From Pseudomonadota bacterium (GTDB lineage Bacteria; Pseudomonadota; Alphaproteobacteria; Rhizobiales; Hyphomicrobiaceae): a stretch of DNA of 48,970 nt. The position numbers and the translations under genes were made by a program. The stretch lies in assembly GCA_023387235.1 (NCBI GenBank), contig JAEWIJ010000148.1, positions 1-48,970 of the forward strand, in the 5' to 3' direction. The notes beneath the pieces were generated by a model, which saw only the letters and a program-made list of their open reading frames with translations, ran no database searches and was not told the DNA's origin. The stretch's first letter is position 1; each line of letters starts with the position of its first letter. This document shows positions 24,240 through 32,937 of this stretch, piece after piece.

Positions 24240-25739
24240 ATGGCCGGACGCAGCTCCATAATCGACGCCAACGTCGGACTGACTTTCGATGACGTGCTCC
24301 TGTTGCCGGGGCGCTCCGAGGTCCTCCCCGGGGAGACCGACGTCGCCTCCCGCGTCACCAAGGAGATCTCGGTCCGCATCCCGATTCTCTCCTCGGCCAT
24401 GGATACGGTCACCGAATCACGGCTCGCGATCGCGGTGGCGCAGGCCGGCGGCATCGGCGTCATTCACCGCAATCTCACCCCTGTCGAACAGGCGAGCCAG
24501 GTCGCCGCGGTCAAGAAGTTCGAATCCGGCATGGTGGTGAATCCGGTCACCGTCGAGCCGACCGCCACGCTTGCCACTGCCCTGGAGTTGATGGCCCGGC
24601 ACAAGATCTCCGGCATTCCAGTGGTCGAGGCGCCACGCAACGGCCGGCGCGAAGGCAAGCTCGTCGGCATTCTCACGCACCGCGACGTCCGCTTTGCAAC
24701 GAACCTGCAGGCGCCCGTCCACGAGCTGATGACCAAGGACAAGCTCATCACGGTGCGGGAGAACGTGGATCGCGAGGAGGCCAAGCGTCTGCTGCACGCG
24801 AACCGCATCGAGAAGCTGATCGTTGTCGATGACGCCTACCAGTGCATCGGGCTGATTACCGTCAAGGACATCGAGAAGGCGCAGCGTCATCCCCATGCCT
24901 GCAAGGACGCGCAGGGCCGGCTCCGCGCCGCGGCCGCGACCACCGTCGGCGACGACGGCTACGAGCGCACGGAGCGCCTGATCGAAGCCGGCTGCGATCT
25001 CATCGTCGTGGATACGGCGCACGGCCATTCCGAGCGCGTGCTCGCGGCCGTCTCGCGCATCAAGCGGCTTTCCAACAGCACGCAGGTCGTTGCCGGCAAC
25101 GTCGCGACGGGCGACGGCGCCCGCGCGCTGATCGATGCGGGTGCGGACGCGGTGAAGGTCGGCATCGGTCCGGGCTCGATCTGCACGACGCGCATCGTTG
25201 CCGGCGTCGGCGTGCCGCAGCTCACCGCGATCATGGATGCGGTGGACGTCGCGGTGAAGCATGACATTCCGATCGTCGCCGATGGCGGCATCCGCTTCTC
25301 GGGCGATCTTGTGAAGGCGCTTGCGGCCGGTGCGAGCGTCGCCATGGTCGGCTCGCTGCTCGCTGGCACCGACGAGGCGCCGGGCGAGACGTTCCTGTAC
25401 CAGGGGCGCACGTACAAGGCCTATCGCGGCATGGGCTCGGTCGGTGCCATGGCGCGCGGCAGTGCGGACCGCTACTTCCAGCAGGAAGTGAAGGACGAGC
25501 TGAAGCTTGTGCCCGAGGGCATCGAGGGCCAGGTGCCTTACAAGGGTCCGGCGGGGCATGTGCTGCATCAGCTCGTCGGCGGCCTGCGCGCCGGCATGGG
25601 CTATATCGGCGCGCACGACCTGAAGGAGCTGCGCGAGAAGGCCAAGTTCATCCGCATCTCGCCGGCCGGCATGCGCGAGAGCCACACGCATGGCGTCGGC
25701 ATGACGCGCGAGGCGCCCAACTATTCTGGAAACGGCTAA
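24240..25739 (+). CDS. guaB: Inosine-5'-monophosphate dehydrogenase
   Basis: 499 residues, the normal length for IMPDH, which oxidises IMP to XMP with NAD in GMP synthesis. The N-terminal LTFDDVLLLPGRS (14-26), a tandem CBS (Bateman) insert at about 98-215, the catalytic loop GPGSICTTR (310-318, Cys315) and the flap YRGMGSVGAM (395-404) followed by GSADRYFQQ are all intact. I chose ATG 24240 because AGGAG then sits 6 nt upstream; the ATG at 24234 directly abuts that AGGAG and is less likely. The gene begins a plus-strand run; the rsmB-type gene follows after 3 bp and is probably co-transcribed. Confidence 0.97.
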   Translation: MAGRSSIIDANVGLTFDDVLLLPGRSEVLPGETDVASRVTKEISVRIPILSSAMDTVTESRLAIAVAQAGGIGVIHRNLTPVEQASQVAAVKKFESGMVVNPVTVEPTATLATALELMARHKISGIPVVEAPRNGRREGKLVGILTHRDVRFATNLQAPVHELMTKDKLITVRENVDREEAKRLLHANRIEKLIVVDDAYQCIGLITVKDIEKAQRHPHACKDAQGRLRAAAATTVGDDGYERTERLIEAGCDLIVVDTAHGHSERVLAAVSRIKRLSNSTQVVAGNVATGDGARALIDAGADAVKVGIGPGSICTTRIVAGVGVPQLTAIMDAVDVAVKHDIPIVADGGIRFSGDLVKALAAGASVAMVGSLLAGTDEAPGETFLYQGRTYKAYRGMGSVGAMARGSADRYFQQEVKDELKLVPEGIEGQVPYKGPAGHVLHQLVGGLRAGMGYIGAHDLKELREKAKFIRISPAGMRESHTHGVGMTREAPNYSGNG

Positions 25740-25742
25740 CTT

Positions 25743-27035
25743 ATGAAAGCAGGTGCGCGGCTCGCCGCGGCCGTCACCGTTCTCACCGAGATCACCGTGC
25801 GGCATCGTCCGGCAGCGCTCGCGCTCGCCGACTGGGGCAAGGCGAGCCGATATGCGGGCTCGGGTGATCGCGCGGCGGTCGGCAATCTCGTCTATGACGC
25901 CCTGAGGCGACGCGGCTCGATCGCGGCGCGCATGGGCGCGAGCACGCCGCGCGCGCTGTCGCTCGGCGCGGCGGCACGCGCGCTCGGGCTCGATGCCGGG
26001 CAGATCGCGGCGGCGGCCGATGGATCGAAGCACGCCCTCGCACCGCTGACGGACACGGAACGCGCCGCACTCGAAAACACCCAGCCCTTGGGCGCAAACG
26101 AGCTGCTGGCCGACGTGCCCGCATGGATCGTGCCGCTGCTGCGCCCCATGCTCGGCGACCACTTGGCCGAGGAGGCCGCGGCATTCTCGGAGCGCGCGCC
26201 GGTCGATATCCGCGTCAATACGCTGAAGGCGACGCGCAAGCAGGTCATTGCGGATCTCGAAAAGCTCGGGCCTGTCGAGACACGCTACTCGCCGCTCGGC
26301 CTGCGCTTCGACGCGCCCGAAGGCGCGGGGCGCACGCCCAATGTCGAGGCCGAGCCGGCCCACGGCAAAGGCTGGTTCGAGGTGCAGGACCAGGGCTCGC
26401 AGATCGCGGCGCTGCTTGCCGATGCGCGCCCCGGCCACGAGGTGATCGATCTGTGCGCCGGAGCCGGCGGCAAGACGCTGGCGCTCGCCGCCGCCATGAA
26501 GGGCGAAGGCCGCATCATCGCCCACGACAGCGACAAGACGCGGCTTCGTCCGATCTTCGAGCGCATCGCGCGCTCAGGCGCGAAGAATGTCGAGGTGCTG
26601 GCCGCAAGCGAGGCCAATGCGCTCGACGGTATGGCTGGGCAGTTCGACCGCGTCATCATCGATGCGCCGTGCACAGGCACGGGCACGTGGCGGCGGCGGC
26701 CCGACGCCAAGTGGCGCCTCAAGCCGCGCAATCTGGAGCAGCGCCAGAAGGAGCAGCGCGAGGTGCTGGCTGAGGCCGCACCTTTGGTTAAGCCCGGCGG
26801 GCGGCTCGTCTACATCACGTGCTCGCTGCTGCCGGCCGAGAATACGGAGCAGGTCGCGGCCTTCCTCGCGGCAAATCCCGAGTACGCGCTCATGCCCTAC
26901 GGCGAGGTGTGGCGCGAGGCGCTTCCCGGAACGCCGCCCGCGTCGGCCGATGCCTGCACGGATACGCTCCTGCTGACGCCCGCACGGCACGGCACGGACG
27001 GCTTCTTCGTCGCGATCCTTGCACGAAACGCGTAG
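25743..27035 (+). CDS. RsmB-type rRNA cytosine-C5 methyltransferase (NOL1/NOP2/Sun family)
   Basis: 430 residues. The N-terminal third is the NusB-like helical/RNA-binding part seen in alphaproteobacterial RsmB relatives. The C-terminal part is the SAM-dependent RNA m5C methyltransferase domain: motif I VIDLCAGAGGKTLALA near 235-250, motif IV DAPCTGTGTWRRRPD near 309-323 with one catalytic Cys, and motif VI YITCSLLPAEN near 357-367 with the nucleophile Cys. It should methylate cytosine in 16S rRNA (C967 in E. coli), although the exact site cannot be read here. Its ATG lies 3 bp after the guaB stop, so translation is probably coupled. Confidence 0.9.
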   Translation: MKAGARLAAAVTVLTEITVRHRPAALALADWGKASRYAGSGDRAAVGNLVYDALRRRGSIAARMGASTPRALSLGAAARALGLDAGQIAAAADGSKHALAPLTDTERAALENTQPLGANELLADVPAWIVPLLRPMLGDHLAEEAAAFSERAPVDIRVNTLKATRKQVIADLEKLGPVETRYSPLGLRFDAPEGAGRTPNVEAEPAHGKGWFEVQDQGSQIAALLADARPGHEVIDLCAGAGGKTLALAAAMKGEGRIIAHDSDKTRLRPIFERIARSGAKNVEVLAASEANALDGMAGQFDRVIIDAPCTGTGTWRRRPDAKWRLKPRNLEQRQKEQREVLAEAAPLVKPGGRLVYITCSLLPAENTEQVAAFLAANPEYALMPYGEVWREALPGTPPASADACTDTLLLTPARHGTDGFFVAILARNA

Positions 27036-27123
27036 CGCCCTCCCGTTGACTCCGCGGACCGTAGGCGGGCAAGACTTGTCCCCAAACTTTACCGAGACAA
27101 GAGACTGCCCGGAGAAACGCCGC

Positions 27124-28002
27124 ATGCCCGTGTTCCGCTCGTTCCTGTTCGCGCCGGGCAATCATCCCCGCCGCGTCGAGAAGGCGCTGAGCCTCGACGC
27201 CGACGCGGTCATCCTCGATCTCGAGGACGCCTGCCCGATCGCCGAGAAGATCGCGACGCGCGAGGTTGTGGTCGCCGCCTGCCAGCAGCCGCGTTCGGGG
27301 CTCGCCTACATCCGCGTGAACGCGACGACGACCGAGTGGGGATACGGCGATCTCGTCGCCGTCGTGAGGAAGGGCGTCGACGGCATCATCCTGCCGAAAG
27401 TCGATACGGTCGACGAATTGCGCGCCGCCGACTGGGTAATCGGCAATATCGAGCGCGAGCGCGGTCTCGTCGCGGGCGCCATCGATCTCATCCCCATCAT
27501 CGAGACCGCCAAGGGTCTCACCAACCTGCGCGCCATCGCGACGGCCGGCACGCGGGCGAAGCGCATCGCCTTCGGGGCGGGCGATTTCACGCTCGACGTC
27601 GCCATGGCCTGGACGCGCAGCGAGGCCGAGCTGCTGCCGTACCGTACGGAATGCGTGCTCGCCTCGCGCGCGGGCAATCTCGAAGCGCCGCTCGATACGG
27701 TCTGGGCCGCGCTTAAGGATGGCGAGGGCTTCCGCGCCTCGACCGAGCACGCGAAGAATCTCGGCTTCCAGGGCAAGATGTGCATTCATCCCGATCAGGT
27801 GCAGGTCGTGAACGAGATCTTCGCGCCGACGGCTGCCGAGGTCGAATGGTCGCGCAAGGCCGTCGCCGCCTTTGCCGAAGCGGAGAAAGCAGGCTCCGCC
27901 TCCATTCAGCTCGAAGGCAAGTTCATCGACTATCCGATCGTCTACCGCGCCCAGCGCATTGTCGCGCTCGCCGAGCGCCTCGCATCGAAGCAGCGCTCTT
28001 GA
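27124..28002 (+). CDS. HpcH/HpaI-family CoA-ester lyase (CitE-like)
   Basis: 292 residues of the CitE/HpcH aldolase superfamily, which includes citramalyl-CoA, malyl-CoA and beta-methylmalyl-CoA lyases. Signature elements are RSFLFAPGNHPRRVEKAL (5-22), VILDLEDACP (29-38) with the Mg-binding acidic pair region, KVDT and PIIETAKGL (the Glu ligand), and MCIHPDQV near 219-226. I placed the start at ATG 27124 because the protein then begins with the family-typical PVFRSFLF; the open frame upstream to 27019 is the end of the preceding gene's shadow. It precedes a CaiB-type CoA-transferase by 28 bp, suggesting a short CoA-thioester pathway (acid activation by CoA transfer, then cleavage), as in itaconate or citramalate breakdown. 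The substrate is not determined. Confidence 0.9.
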   Translation: MPVFRSFLFAPGNHPRRVEKALSLDADAVILDLEDACPIAEKIATREVVVAACQQPRSGLAYIRVNATTTEWGYGDLVAVVRKGVDGIILPKVDTVDELRAADWVIGNIERERGLVAGAIDLIPIIETAKGLTNLRAIATAGTRAKRIAFGAGDFTLDVAMAWTRSEAELLPYRTECVLASRAGNLEAPLDTVWAALKDGEGFRASTEHAKNLGFQGKMCIHPDQVQVVNEIFAPTAAEVEWSRKAVAAFAEAEKAGSASIQLEGKFIDYPIVYRAQRIVALAERLASKQRS

Positions 28003-28030
28003 GCCTCACGTACGAGAAGGAAATGCATCC

Positions 28031-29260
28031 ATGACCGCTGAGAGCGCTCCGTCCCCGCATCCGACGGTGAAAGCCCTGCAGGGCGTGCGCGTGATCGATG
28101 TGTCGAGCTTCCTTGCCGGCCCGTACTGCACGACGCAGCTCGCCGAGTTCGGCGCCGAGGTCATCAAGATCGAGCTGCCGAAAGTCGGCGACGCGCTCCG
28201 GAAATTCGGGACGATGACGCCCTCGGGCGACTCTCTGCCGTGGCTGCAGGAGACGCGCAACAAGAAGTGCATCACGCTCGATCTGAGAAAACCCGAGGGC
28301 GCGGACCTGCTGAAGCGTCTCGTGCGTCAGGCCGACGTGCTCGTCGAGAATTTTCAGCCCGGCACGCTCGAGAAATGGGGCCTCGGCTGGGAAACGCTCA
28401 AGGCCGAGAACCACAAGCTCATCATGGTGCGCATCTCGGGCTTCGGGCAGACGGGGCCGTACAGTCCCCGCCCCGGCTTCGGCCGCATCGGCAATGCCTT
28501 CGGCGGCCTTTCCTATCTCGCGGGCTTTCCCGACCGTCCGCCGACAACGCCCGGCTCGGCAACCATCCCCGATTATCTCTCAGGTCTCTACGGCTCGCTC
28601 GGCGTGATGTATGCGCTGCGCGCACGCGACATGACCGGACGCGGCCAATACATCGACATCGGGTTGTATGAGTCCGTCTTCCGCATTCTCGACGAGCTGG
28701 TCGCAGCCTACGACTACAAAGGATATGTGCGCGAGCGCATGGGACCGGGGACGGTCAACGTCTGCCCGCACAGCCACTACCCGACGAAGGACGGCAAGTG
28801 GATCGCGATCGCTTGCACATCGGACAAGATCTTCGCTCGCCTCGCCGAAGCCATGAGCGCGCCGGAAGTCGCAGGTGACGGCAAGTGGGGCAAGATCGTC
28901 GACCGTGATCGCGACCGCAAGGAGATCGATGCCTGGGTCGGGAACTGGACGCAGCAGTTCACGCTCACGGAATGCATTGCCGAGTGCGACAAGTTCGAGG
29001 TGCCGTGCGGGCCGGTGTATTCCGTCGCCGATATCTTCAATGATCCGCACTATGCGGCGCGCGGCAACATCCTGCGCATGGCCGATCCGCGCGTCGGCGA
29101 GATCGCGATGCCGAATGTCGTGCCGCGGCTCTCGGATACGCCGGGCAAGGTCGAATGGCTGGGGCCCACGCTCGGCGAGCACAATGACGAGATCTTCAAG
29201 GACATGCTCGGGCTGAGCGACGGCGAGATCGGCCGCCTCAAGGACAAGGGTGTGGTCTGA
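28031..29260 (+). CDS. CaiB/BaiF family (class III) CoA-transferase
   Basis: 409 residues, standard length for class III CoA-transferases, which move CoA between carboxylic acids through a glutamyl- or aspartyl-anhydride mechanism. The N-terminus LQGVRVIDVSSFLAGPYC (16-33) and AEFGAEVIKIELP are family hallmarks. The catalytic Asp equivalent to Asp169 of formyl-CoA transferase is Asp181 in TIPDYLSGLYGSLG, and TGRGQYIDIGLYESVF follows as usual. The C-terminus has FEVPCGPVYSVADIFNDPHY and ends normally. ATG 28031 lies after a short gap from the lyase gene. A metabolic link to the lyase is likely: transferase makes the CoA ester, lyase splits it. Confidence 0.92.
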   Translation: MTAESAPSPHPTVKALQGVRVIDVSSFLAGPYCTTQLAEFGAEVIKIELPKVGDALRKFGTMTPSGDSLPWLQETRNKKCITLDLRKPEGADLLKRLVRQADVLVENFQPGTLEKWGLGWETLKAENHKLIMVRISGFGQTGPYSPRPGFGRIGNAFGGLSYLAGFPDRPPTTPGSATIPDYLSGLYGSLGVMYALRARDMTGRGQYIDIGLYESVFRILDELVAAYDYKGYVRERMGPGTVNVCPHSHYPTKDGKWIAIACTSDKIFARLAEAMSAPEVAGDGKWGKIVDRDRDRKEIDAWVGNWTQQFTLTECIAECDKFEVPCGPVYSVADIFNDPHYAARGNILRMADPRVGEIAMPNVVPRLSDTPGKVEWLGPTLGEHNDEIFKDMLGLSDGEIGRLKDKGVV

Positions 29261-29915
29261 CGTGACGACGGGAATGACCGCCGAGCCGTATGCCTTCGCG
29301 CCGACGCTGCGCGACACCATGGCCGCGCGCATGGCCGCCTTCGAACGCCACGCGATCGCCGATCCCGCACTCCGCCATGCCGCGGTCGCGATCATCGTCG
29401 CGGCTGGCGAGGATCCGGCCGAGGCGGCGTTTCTGCTCACGCGCCGACCGCAGCACCTGAAGCGCCATGCCGGACAATATGCGCTGCCCGGGGGACGCAT
29501 GGATGCCGGTGAGACGCCAGAGGAAGCGGCACTGCGCGAGACGGCGGAGGAGCTCGGCCTGAATCTCGCGCCATCGTCCATCATCGGGCTGCTCGACGAC
29601 TACGCGACGCGCTCGGGCTTCTGCATCACGCCGGTCGTGATCTGGGGTGGGCCGGCGTTCCCGCTCGCGCCGGACCCCAATGAGGTCGCGCGCGTGTTCC
29701 GCGTGCCGCTGCGCGAGCTCGATGCGCCCGAAGTGCCGGACATGGAGCGGCCCTTCGACGGCTCGGAGCCGATCTTCGGCGTGCCGCTGCCGACTCTCGG
29801 CCACAGCCTGCACGCGCCGACGGCGGCCATGATCTTCCAGTTCCGCGAGGTCGCGATGCGCGGTGGATCGATACGCGTCGCCCATCTCGAGCAGCCGCGC
29901 TTCGCCTGGAGCTGA
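29250..29915 (+). CDS. Nudix hydrolase, CoA pyrophosphatase (NudL)-like
   Basis: 221 residues. The Nudix box fits exactly: it runs from Gly82 to Leu104, with Glu88, Arg96, Glu97, Glu100 and Glu101 in their conserved positions. Directly before it, LLTRRPQHLKRHAGQYALPGG (62-82 region) matches the NuCoA motif LLTxRxxxLxxHxGQxxFPGG of CoA diphosphatases (NudL/PCD1), so hydrolysis of CoA or acyl-CoA to phosphopantetheine and 3',5'-ADP is the best guess. The start is uncertain: GTG 29250 has AGGA 5 nt upstream and overlaps the transferase gene; GTG 29262 and ATG 29274 are alternatives in the same frame. It ends the run of CoA-metabolism genes and converges with the exporter gene across 11 bp. Confidence 0.9.
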   Translation: MWSDVTTGMTAEPYAFAPTLRDTMAARMAAFERHAIADPALRHAAVAIIVAAGEDPAEAAFLLTRRPQHLKRHAGQYALPGGRMDAGETPEEAALRETAEELGLNLAPSSIIGLLDDYATRSGFCITPVVIWGGPAFPLAPDPNEVARVFRVPLRELDAPEVPDMERPFDGSEPIFGVPLPTLGHSLHAPTAAMIFQFREVAMRGGSIRVAHLEQPRFAWS

Positions 29916-29926
29916 GCGGATTCACC

Positions 29927-30892
29927 TCACTCGGATTTTTTGGCAATCTTCTCCAGGCGTGCCTGGCTGCGCAGCCGCGCTTCGCGGCGTGTGATGTAGA
30001 TCGCCGAGGCGAAGATGATCGCCGCCCCGACCCAGGTCCAGACGTCGGTGACCTCGCCGAACATCCACCACCCGATCAGCACGGCAAACGGCAGGCGCGA
30101 GAAGTCGAACGTCATGACCAGCGACGCCTCCGTCGAGGCGAAGCCACGCATCAGACAGTAGTGCCCGAGCACCGCGGTAAGACCGATCGTCAGGATGACC
30201 GGCGCAAATTCCCACCCCGGTGTCTCCCACACGAACAGCGCCGGGATCAGCGTCGGCGGCAACATCAGAACGGTCGTCAGAAAGACGATCTTGCCGGAAT
30301 CGTCCTCGCTCGAGAGCTGCTTCAGCAGCACCGTGACGAGGCCTGAGCTCATGGCATTGAAGATCGCGCAGGCCTGCCCGAGGCCGAACGACTCCGTCCC
30401 CGGCCGCAGGATGATCATCGCGCCGAGAAAACCGATGACGAGCGCCGTCCAGCGGCGGATGCGCACCTTCTCGCCGAGAAAGACGATCGCGCCGAGCGTG
30501 CCGAACAGCGGCGCCAGAAAGCCGATGGCTGTGACTTCGGCAACCGGAATGAGCGCCAGCGCGTAGAACCACGCCGTCATCGAGAAGATCGAGATGCCGA
30601 CCCGTACGCCATAGAGATGGAGGGCGTTCGAGCGCAGAAGCGCGCGCCCGCGCATGGCCAGCATGGGCATCAGGAAGAGCGTCGCCGAGAGATTGCGCAG
30701 GAACACGATCTGCAGCGGATGCATGCCCATGAGCGCGGCCTTGCGCGAGCACGCCGCCAGCACCGCGAAGACCGCCATGGCAAGCGTGATCCAGATGACG
30801 GCGCGGATCGGATCATCGCGCACGACGGGTCGCGGATCGCGCGGCACGGCCGGCGCAGAATGGCCCTTACTCGACTTGTTCGTGTCCGGCAC
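29927..30892 (-). CDS. EamA/DMT-family transporter
   Basis: 321 residues from GTG 30892, with ten predicted membrane helices in two EamA repeats, the layout of drug/metabolite transporters that export amino acids, metabolites or drugs. Recognisable stretches are PLQIVFLRNLSATLFLMPML in repeat one, ALALIPVAEVTAIGFLAPLF, and GFASTEASLVMTFDFSRLPF followed by WWMFGEVTDVWTWVGAAIIF in repeat two. The C-terminal tail is basic (RREARLRSQARLEKIAKK). The frame is open to 31096, but the GTG at 30892 is preceded by a GGGGGA ribosome site and gives a normal-length N-terminus. Substrate unknown. It is divergent from the peptide-type ABC operon. Confidence 0.87.
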   Translation of the reverse strand: MPDTNKSSKGHSAPAVPRDPRPVVRDDPIRAVIWITLAMAVFAVLAACSRKAALMGMHPLQIVFLRNLSATLFLMPMLAMRGRALLRSNALHLYGVRVGISIFSMTAWFYALALIPVAEVTAIGFLAPLFGTLGAIVFLGEKVRIRRWTALVIGFLGAMIILRPGTESFGLGQACAIFNAMSSGLVTVLLKQLSSEDDSGKIVFLTTVLMLPPTLIPALFVWETPGWEFAPVILTIGLTAVLGHYCLMRGFASTEASLVMTFDFSRLPFAVLIGWWMFGEVTDVWTWVGAAIIFASAIYITRREARLRSQARLEKIAKKSE

Positions 30893-31232
30893 GCATTTCC
30901 CCCGTGGCGATGCCGGTTCGCGACCGACGGGCGCCACTTGCCCCTCATCGTGATACCAAGACCGCGCCTTTGCTGCACGCGGTCCGGTCCTGCGCCGGCG
31001 AGGAAGGCCTCGAATCGTCGACAGCGCACCCATCCTCAGTGCACGCCAGGACAATGCCGGGCAAGGCGGCGCATCCGCCGAGTGCCTCCCACGCACGCGA
31101 GAGCCGCCGCTTCATGAGCTCCCGCTGACCCAAACCCCTTGCATCCCATCCCATTTTGATGGGAACCTGCATCTAAGGTCCGGACAACTGGGCCATGTGT
31201 CACCGTTCATAGCCAACAGGAGGGTCCGCCAC
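30893..31232. promoter_or_regulatory. Divergent region between the DMT transporter and the ABC importer operon
   Basis: 340 bp with no believable gene. Near the ABC operon it holds the inverted repeat TCCCAT-TTTG-ATGGGA (31149-31164), 69 nt before the binding-protein start, which could be an operator or small hairpin. A strong AGGAGG ribosome site for the binding protein lies at 31218-31223. No -35/-10 pair stands out, and there is no tRNA-like structure. Confidence 0.4.
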
Positions 31233-32768
31233 ATGCGGCGTTATGTTTATGGTCTCGTAGCGACTGCGGTCGCGGTCTCGGCGCTCTGGGCGCCACCAGC
31301 GAGCGCCGGCAAGGCCAACGATACGCTCGTGTGGTCGACCGACCGTGAGAACCCGATCACCGATTCGAGCTATCTCAACACCCGCGAGCTGGTGATCCTC
31401 GGCACGATCGTTTTCGACCGCCTCATTCATCTCGACGAGCAGTACAAGCCCGTCCCGCTGCTGGCGGAGTCGTGGAAGTGGGAGAACGACACGACGCTCG
31501 ACCTCAACATCCGCAAGGGCGTGAAATTTCATTCGGGCAAGGAGCTGGACGCCGAGGATGTCGCGTATACGCTCAATTTCATTGTCGACCCGACCCACGG
31601 CTCGCTCAACCGCTCGTACCTGAGCTGGATCAAGAAGGCGGAAGTGCTCGATAAGCACAAGGTCCGTCTGACGATGGACAAGCCGTTCCCGACGGCGCTG
31701 ATCTTCCTCGCCGGCTCCGGCAACATTCTGCCCAAGGGCCACTACGACAAGGCGCCCGCCCGGCCGGACGGCAAGAAGGACTATGGCGCCGTGCCCTCCG
31801 ATGGAACCGGCCCCTACAGGATCACCGAGCTGAAGCCGGGTCAGTCGATCCTGATGGAGAAGAATGCCGACTATTGGGAAGGGAGCCCCAAGGGCAAGCC
31901 GCAGATCGGCAAGATCCTCTTCCGGACCATCAAGGATTCCAACACGCGTCTCGCCGAGCTGATGACCGGCGCGATCGACTGGGTCTGGGACGTGCCGAAG
32001 GACGAGGCCGAGCGCATGATGCGCGCGCCGAACCTGACGATCGAGAACGCCAAGACGCTGCGCATCTCGTATCTGACCTTCGACGCGACGGGCCGCTCGC
32101 CCGACAAGCGCTTCATGGACAAGCGCGTGCGACAGGCCGTGGCCCACGCGATCAATCGCAAATCGCTCGTGGACAACCTCGTCGGTGCCCCGTCGCAGGT
32201 CATCTATTCGCCCTGCCATCCGGACCAGTTCGGATGCTCGGAGAACGTGACGAAGTACGACTACGATCCGGAAAAGGCCAAGAAGCTGCTCGCCGAGGCC
32301 GGGCATCCGAACGGCTTCGAGTTCGACCTGCACGCCTATCGTGAGCGTCACATCACCGAGGCCGTGATCGGCGATCTCGTGCGCGTCGGCCTCAAGCCCC
32401 GCCTCGTCTTCCTGCAGTACGGTCCGCTCGTGCAGGCCATCCACAAGGGTCAGGCGACCGTCATCAACCTGACGTGGGGCTCGAGCTCGATTCCGGATGT
32501 CTCTGCGAGCACCGGCCACTTCTTCACGGGCTCGCCGGACGATCTCTCGCAGGACAAGGAAGTGATCGCGACCATTGCCGAAGCCAACGGCACGATCGAT
32601 CCCGACAAGCGGGCCGCACTCTGGGAAAAGGCGCTGAAGCGCATTGCGGACGAGGCGTACTGGGTGCCGATGTTCACCTACGCCAAGTTCTACGCCTACT
32701 CGAAGGATCTCGACTTCAAGGCGACGTCCGACGAGATCCCGCAGTTCTACCGCGCCAAGTGGAAATAG
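31233..32768 (+). CDS. ABC importer periplasmic binding protein, peptide/opine type (SBP_bac_5)
   Basis: 511 residues, typical length for family 5 extracellular solute-binding proteins that deliver oligopeptides, opines or similar compounds to Dpp/Opp-type importers. A Sec signal peptide (RRYVYGLVATAVAVSALW, cleavage near ASA/G at residue 25) is followed by LVWSTDRENPITDSSY and the family block PLLAESWKWENDTTLDLNIR, then GVKFHSGKELDAEDVAYTLN. ATG 31233 is chosen because AGGAGG lies 9 nt upstream and the signal peptide then begins correctly. It starts the operon with two permeases, two ATPases, a peptidase and a ChaN-like protein. A strong stem-loop follows the stop, which may keep this subunit more abundant than the rest. 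Confidence 0.94.
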   Translation: MRRYVYGLVATAVAVSALWAPPASAGKANDTLVWSTDRENPITDSSYLNTRELVILGTIVFDRLIHLDEQYKPVPLLAESWKWENDTTLDLNIRKGVKFHSGKELDAEDVAYTLNFIVDPTHGSLNRSYLSWIKKAEVLDKHKVRLTMDKPFPTALIFLAGSGNILPKGHYDKAPARPDGKKDYGAVPSDGTGPYRITELKPGQSILMEKNADYWEGSPKGKPQIGKILFRTIKDSNTRLAELMTGAIDWVWDVPKDEAERMMRAPNLTIENAKTLRISYLTFDATGRSPDKRFMDKRVRQAVAHAINRKSLVDNLVGAPSQVIYSPCHPDQFGCSENVTKYDYDPEKAKKLLAEAGHPNGFEFDLHAYRERHITEAVIGDLVRVGLKPRLVFLQYGPLVQAIHKGQATVINLTWGSSSIPDVSASTGHFFTGSPDDLSQDKEVIATIAEANGTIDPDKRAALWEKALKRIADEAYWVPMFTYAKFYAYSKDLDFKATSDEIPQFYRAKWK

Positions 32769-32826
32769 CCTTGGTCGAGCCGGCAGCCTTGTCCATGTGG
32801 ACGGTGGCCGCCGGACGGTTCCGGGA

Positions 32827-32855
32827 AGCGGGCAGCAACACCTCTGCTGCCCGCT
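32827..32855 (+). repeat. Intra-operon stem-loop after the binding-protein gene
   Basis: Perfect 11-bp inverted repeat AGCGGGCAGCA / TGCTGCCCGCT (32827-32837 and 32845-32855) with a 7-nt loop, 58 nt after the binding-protein stop and 82 nt before the permease start. No T-run follows. Such hairpins between binding-protein and permease genes commonly protect the upstream mRNA from 3' decay or partly terminate transcription, as between malE and malF. A second, weaker stem GGCGGC/GCCGCC lies just downstream near 32879-32896. Confidence 0.65.
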
Positions 32856-32937
32856 CGCGGGAAAGACCCCGGAGGTCGGCGGCCGCTGAGCCGCCGCCTA
32901 CCGTCGGCATTCGATCCGGCAAGGAACGGACAGGTCC

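Noticed and set aside
24417..26525. Minus-strand open frame of 702 codons opposite guaB and the rsmB-type gene
   Set aside because: Antisense to two strongly conserved enzymes. Composition is biased toward Arg, Ala, Asp and His, as expected from the reverse strand of GC-rich codons.
28560..28690. Suspected loss of the catalytic Asp in the CaiB-type CoA-transferase (Glu in GLYESVF)
   Set aside because: Re-alignment puts the formyl-CoA transferase Asp169 equivalent at Asp181 in TIPDYLSG, which is intact. The Glu lies in a later, variable segment.
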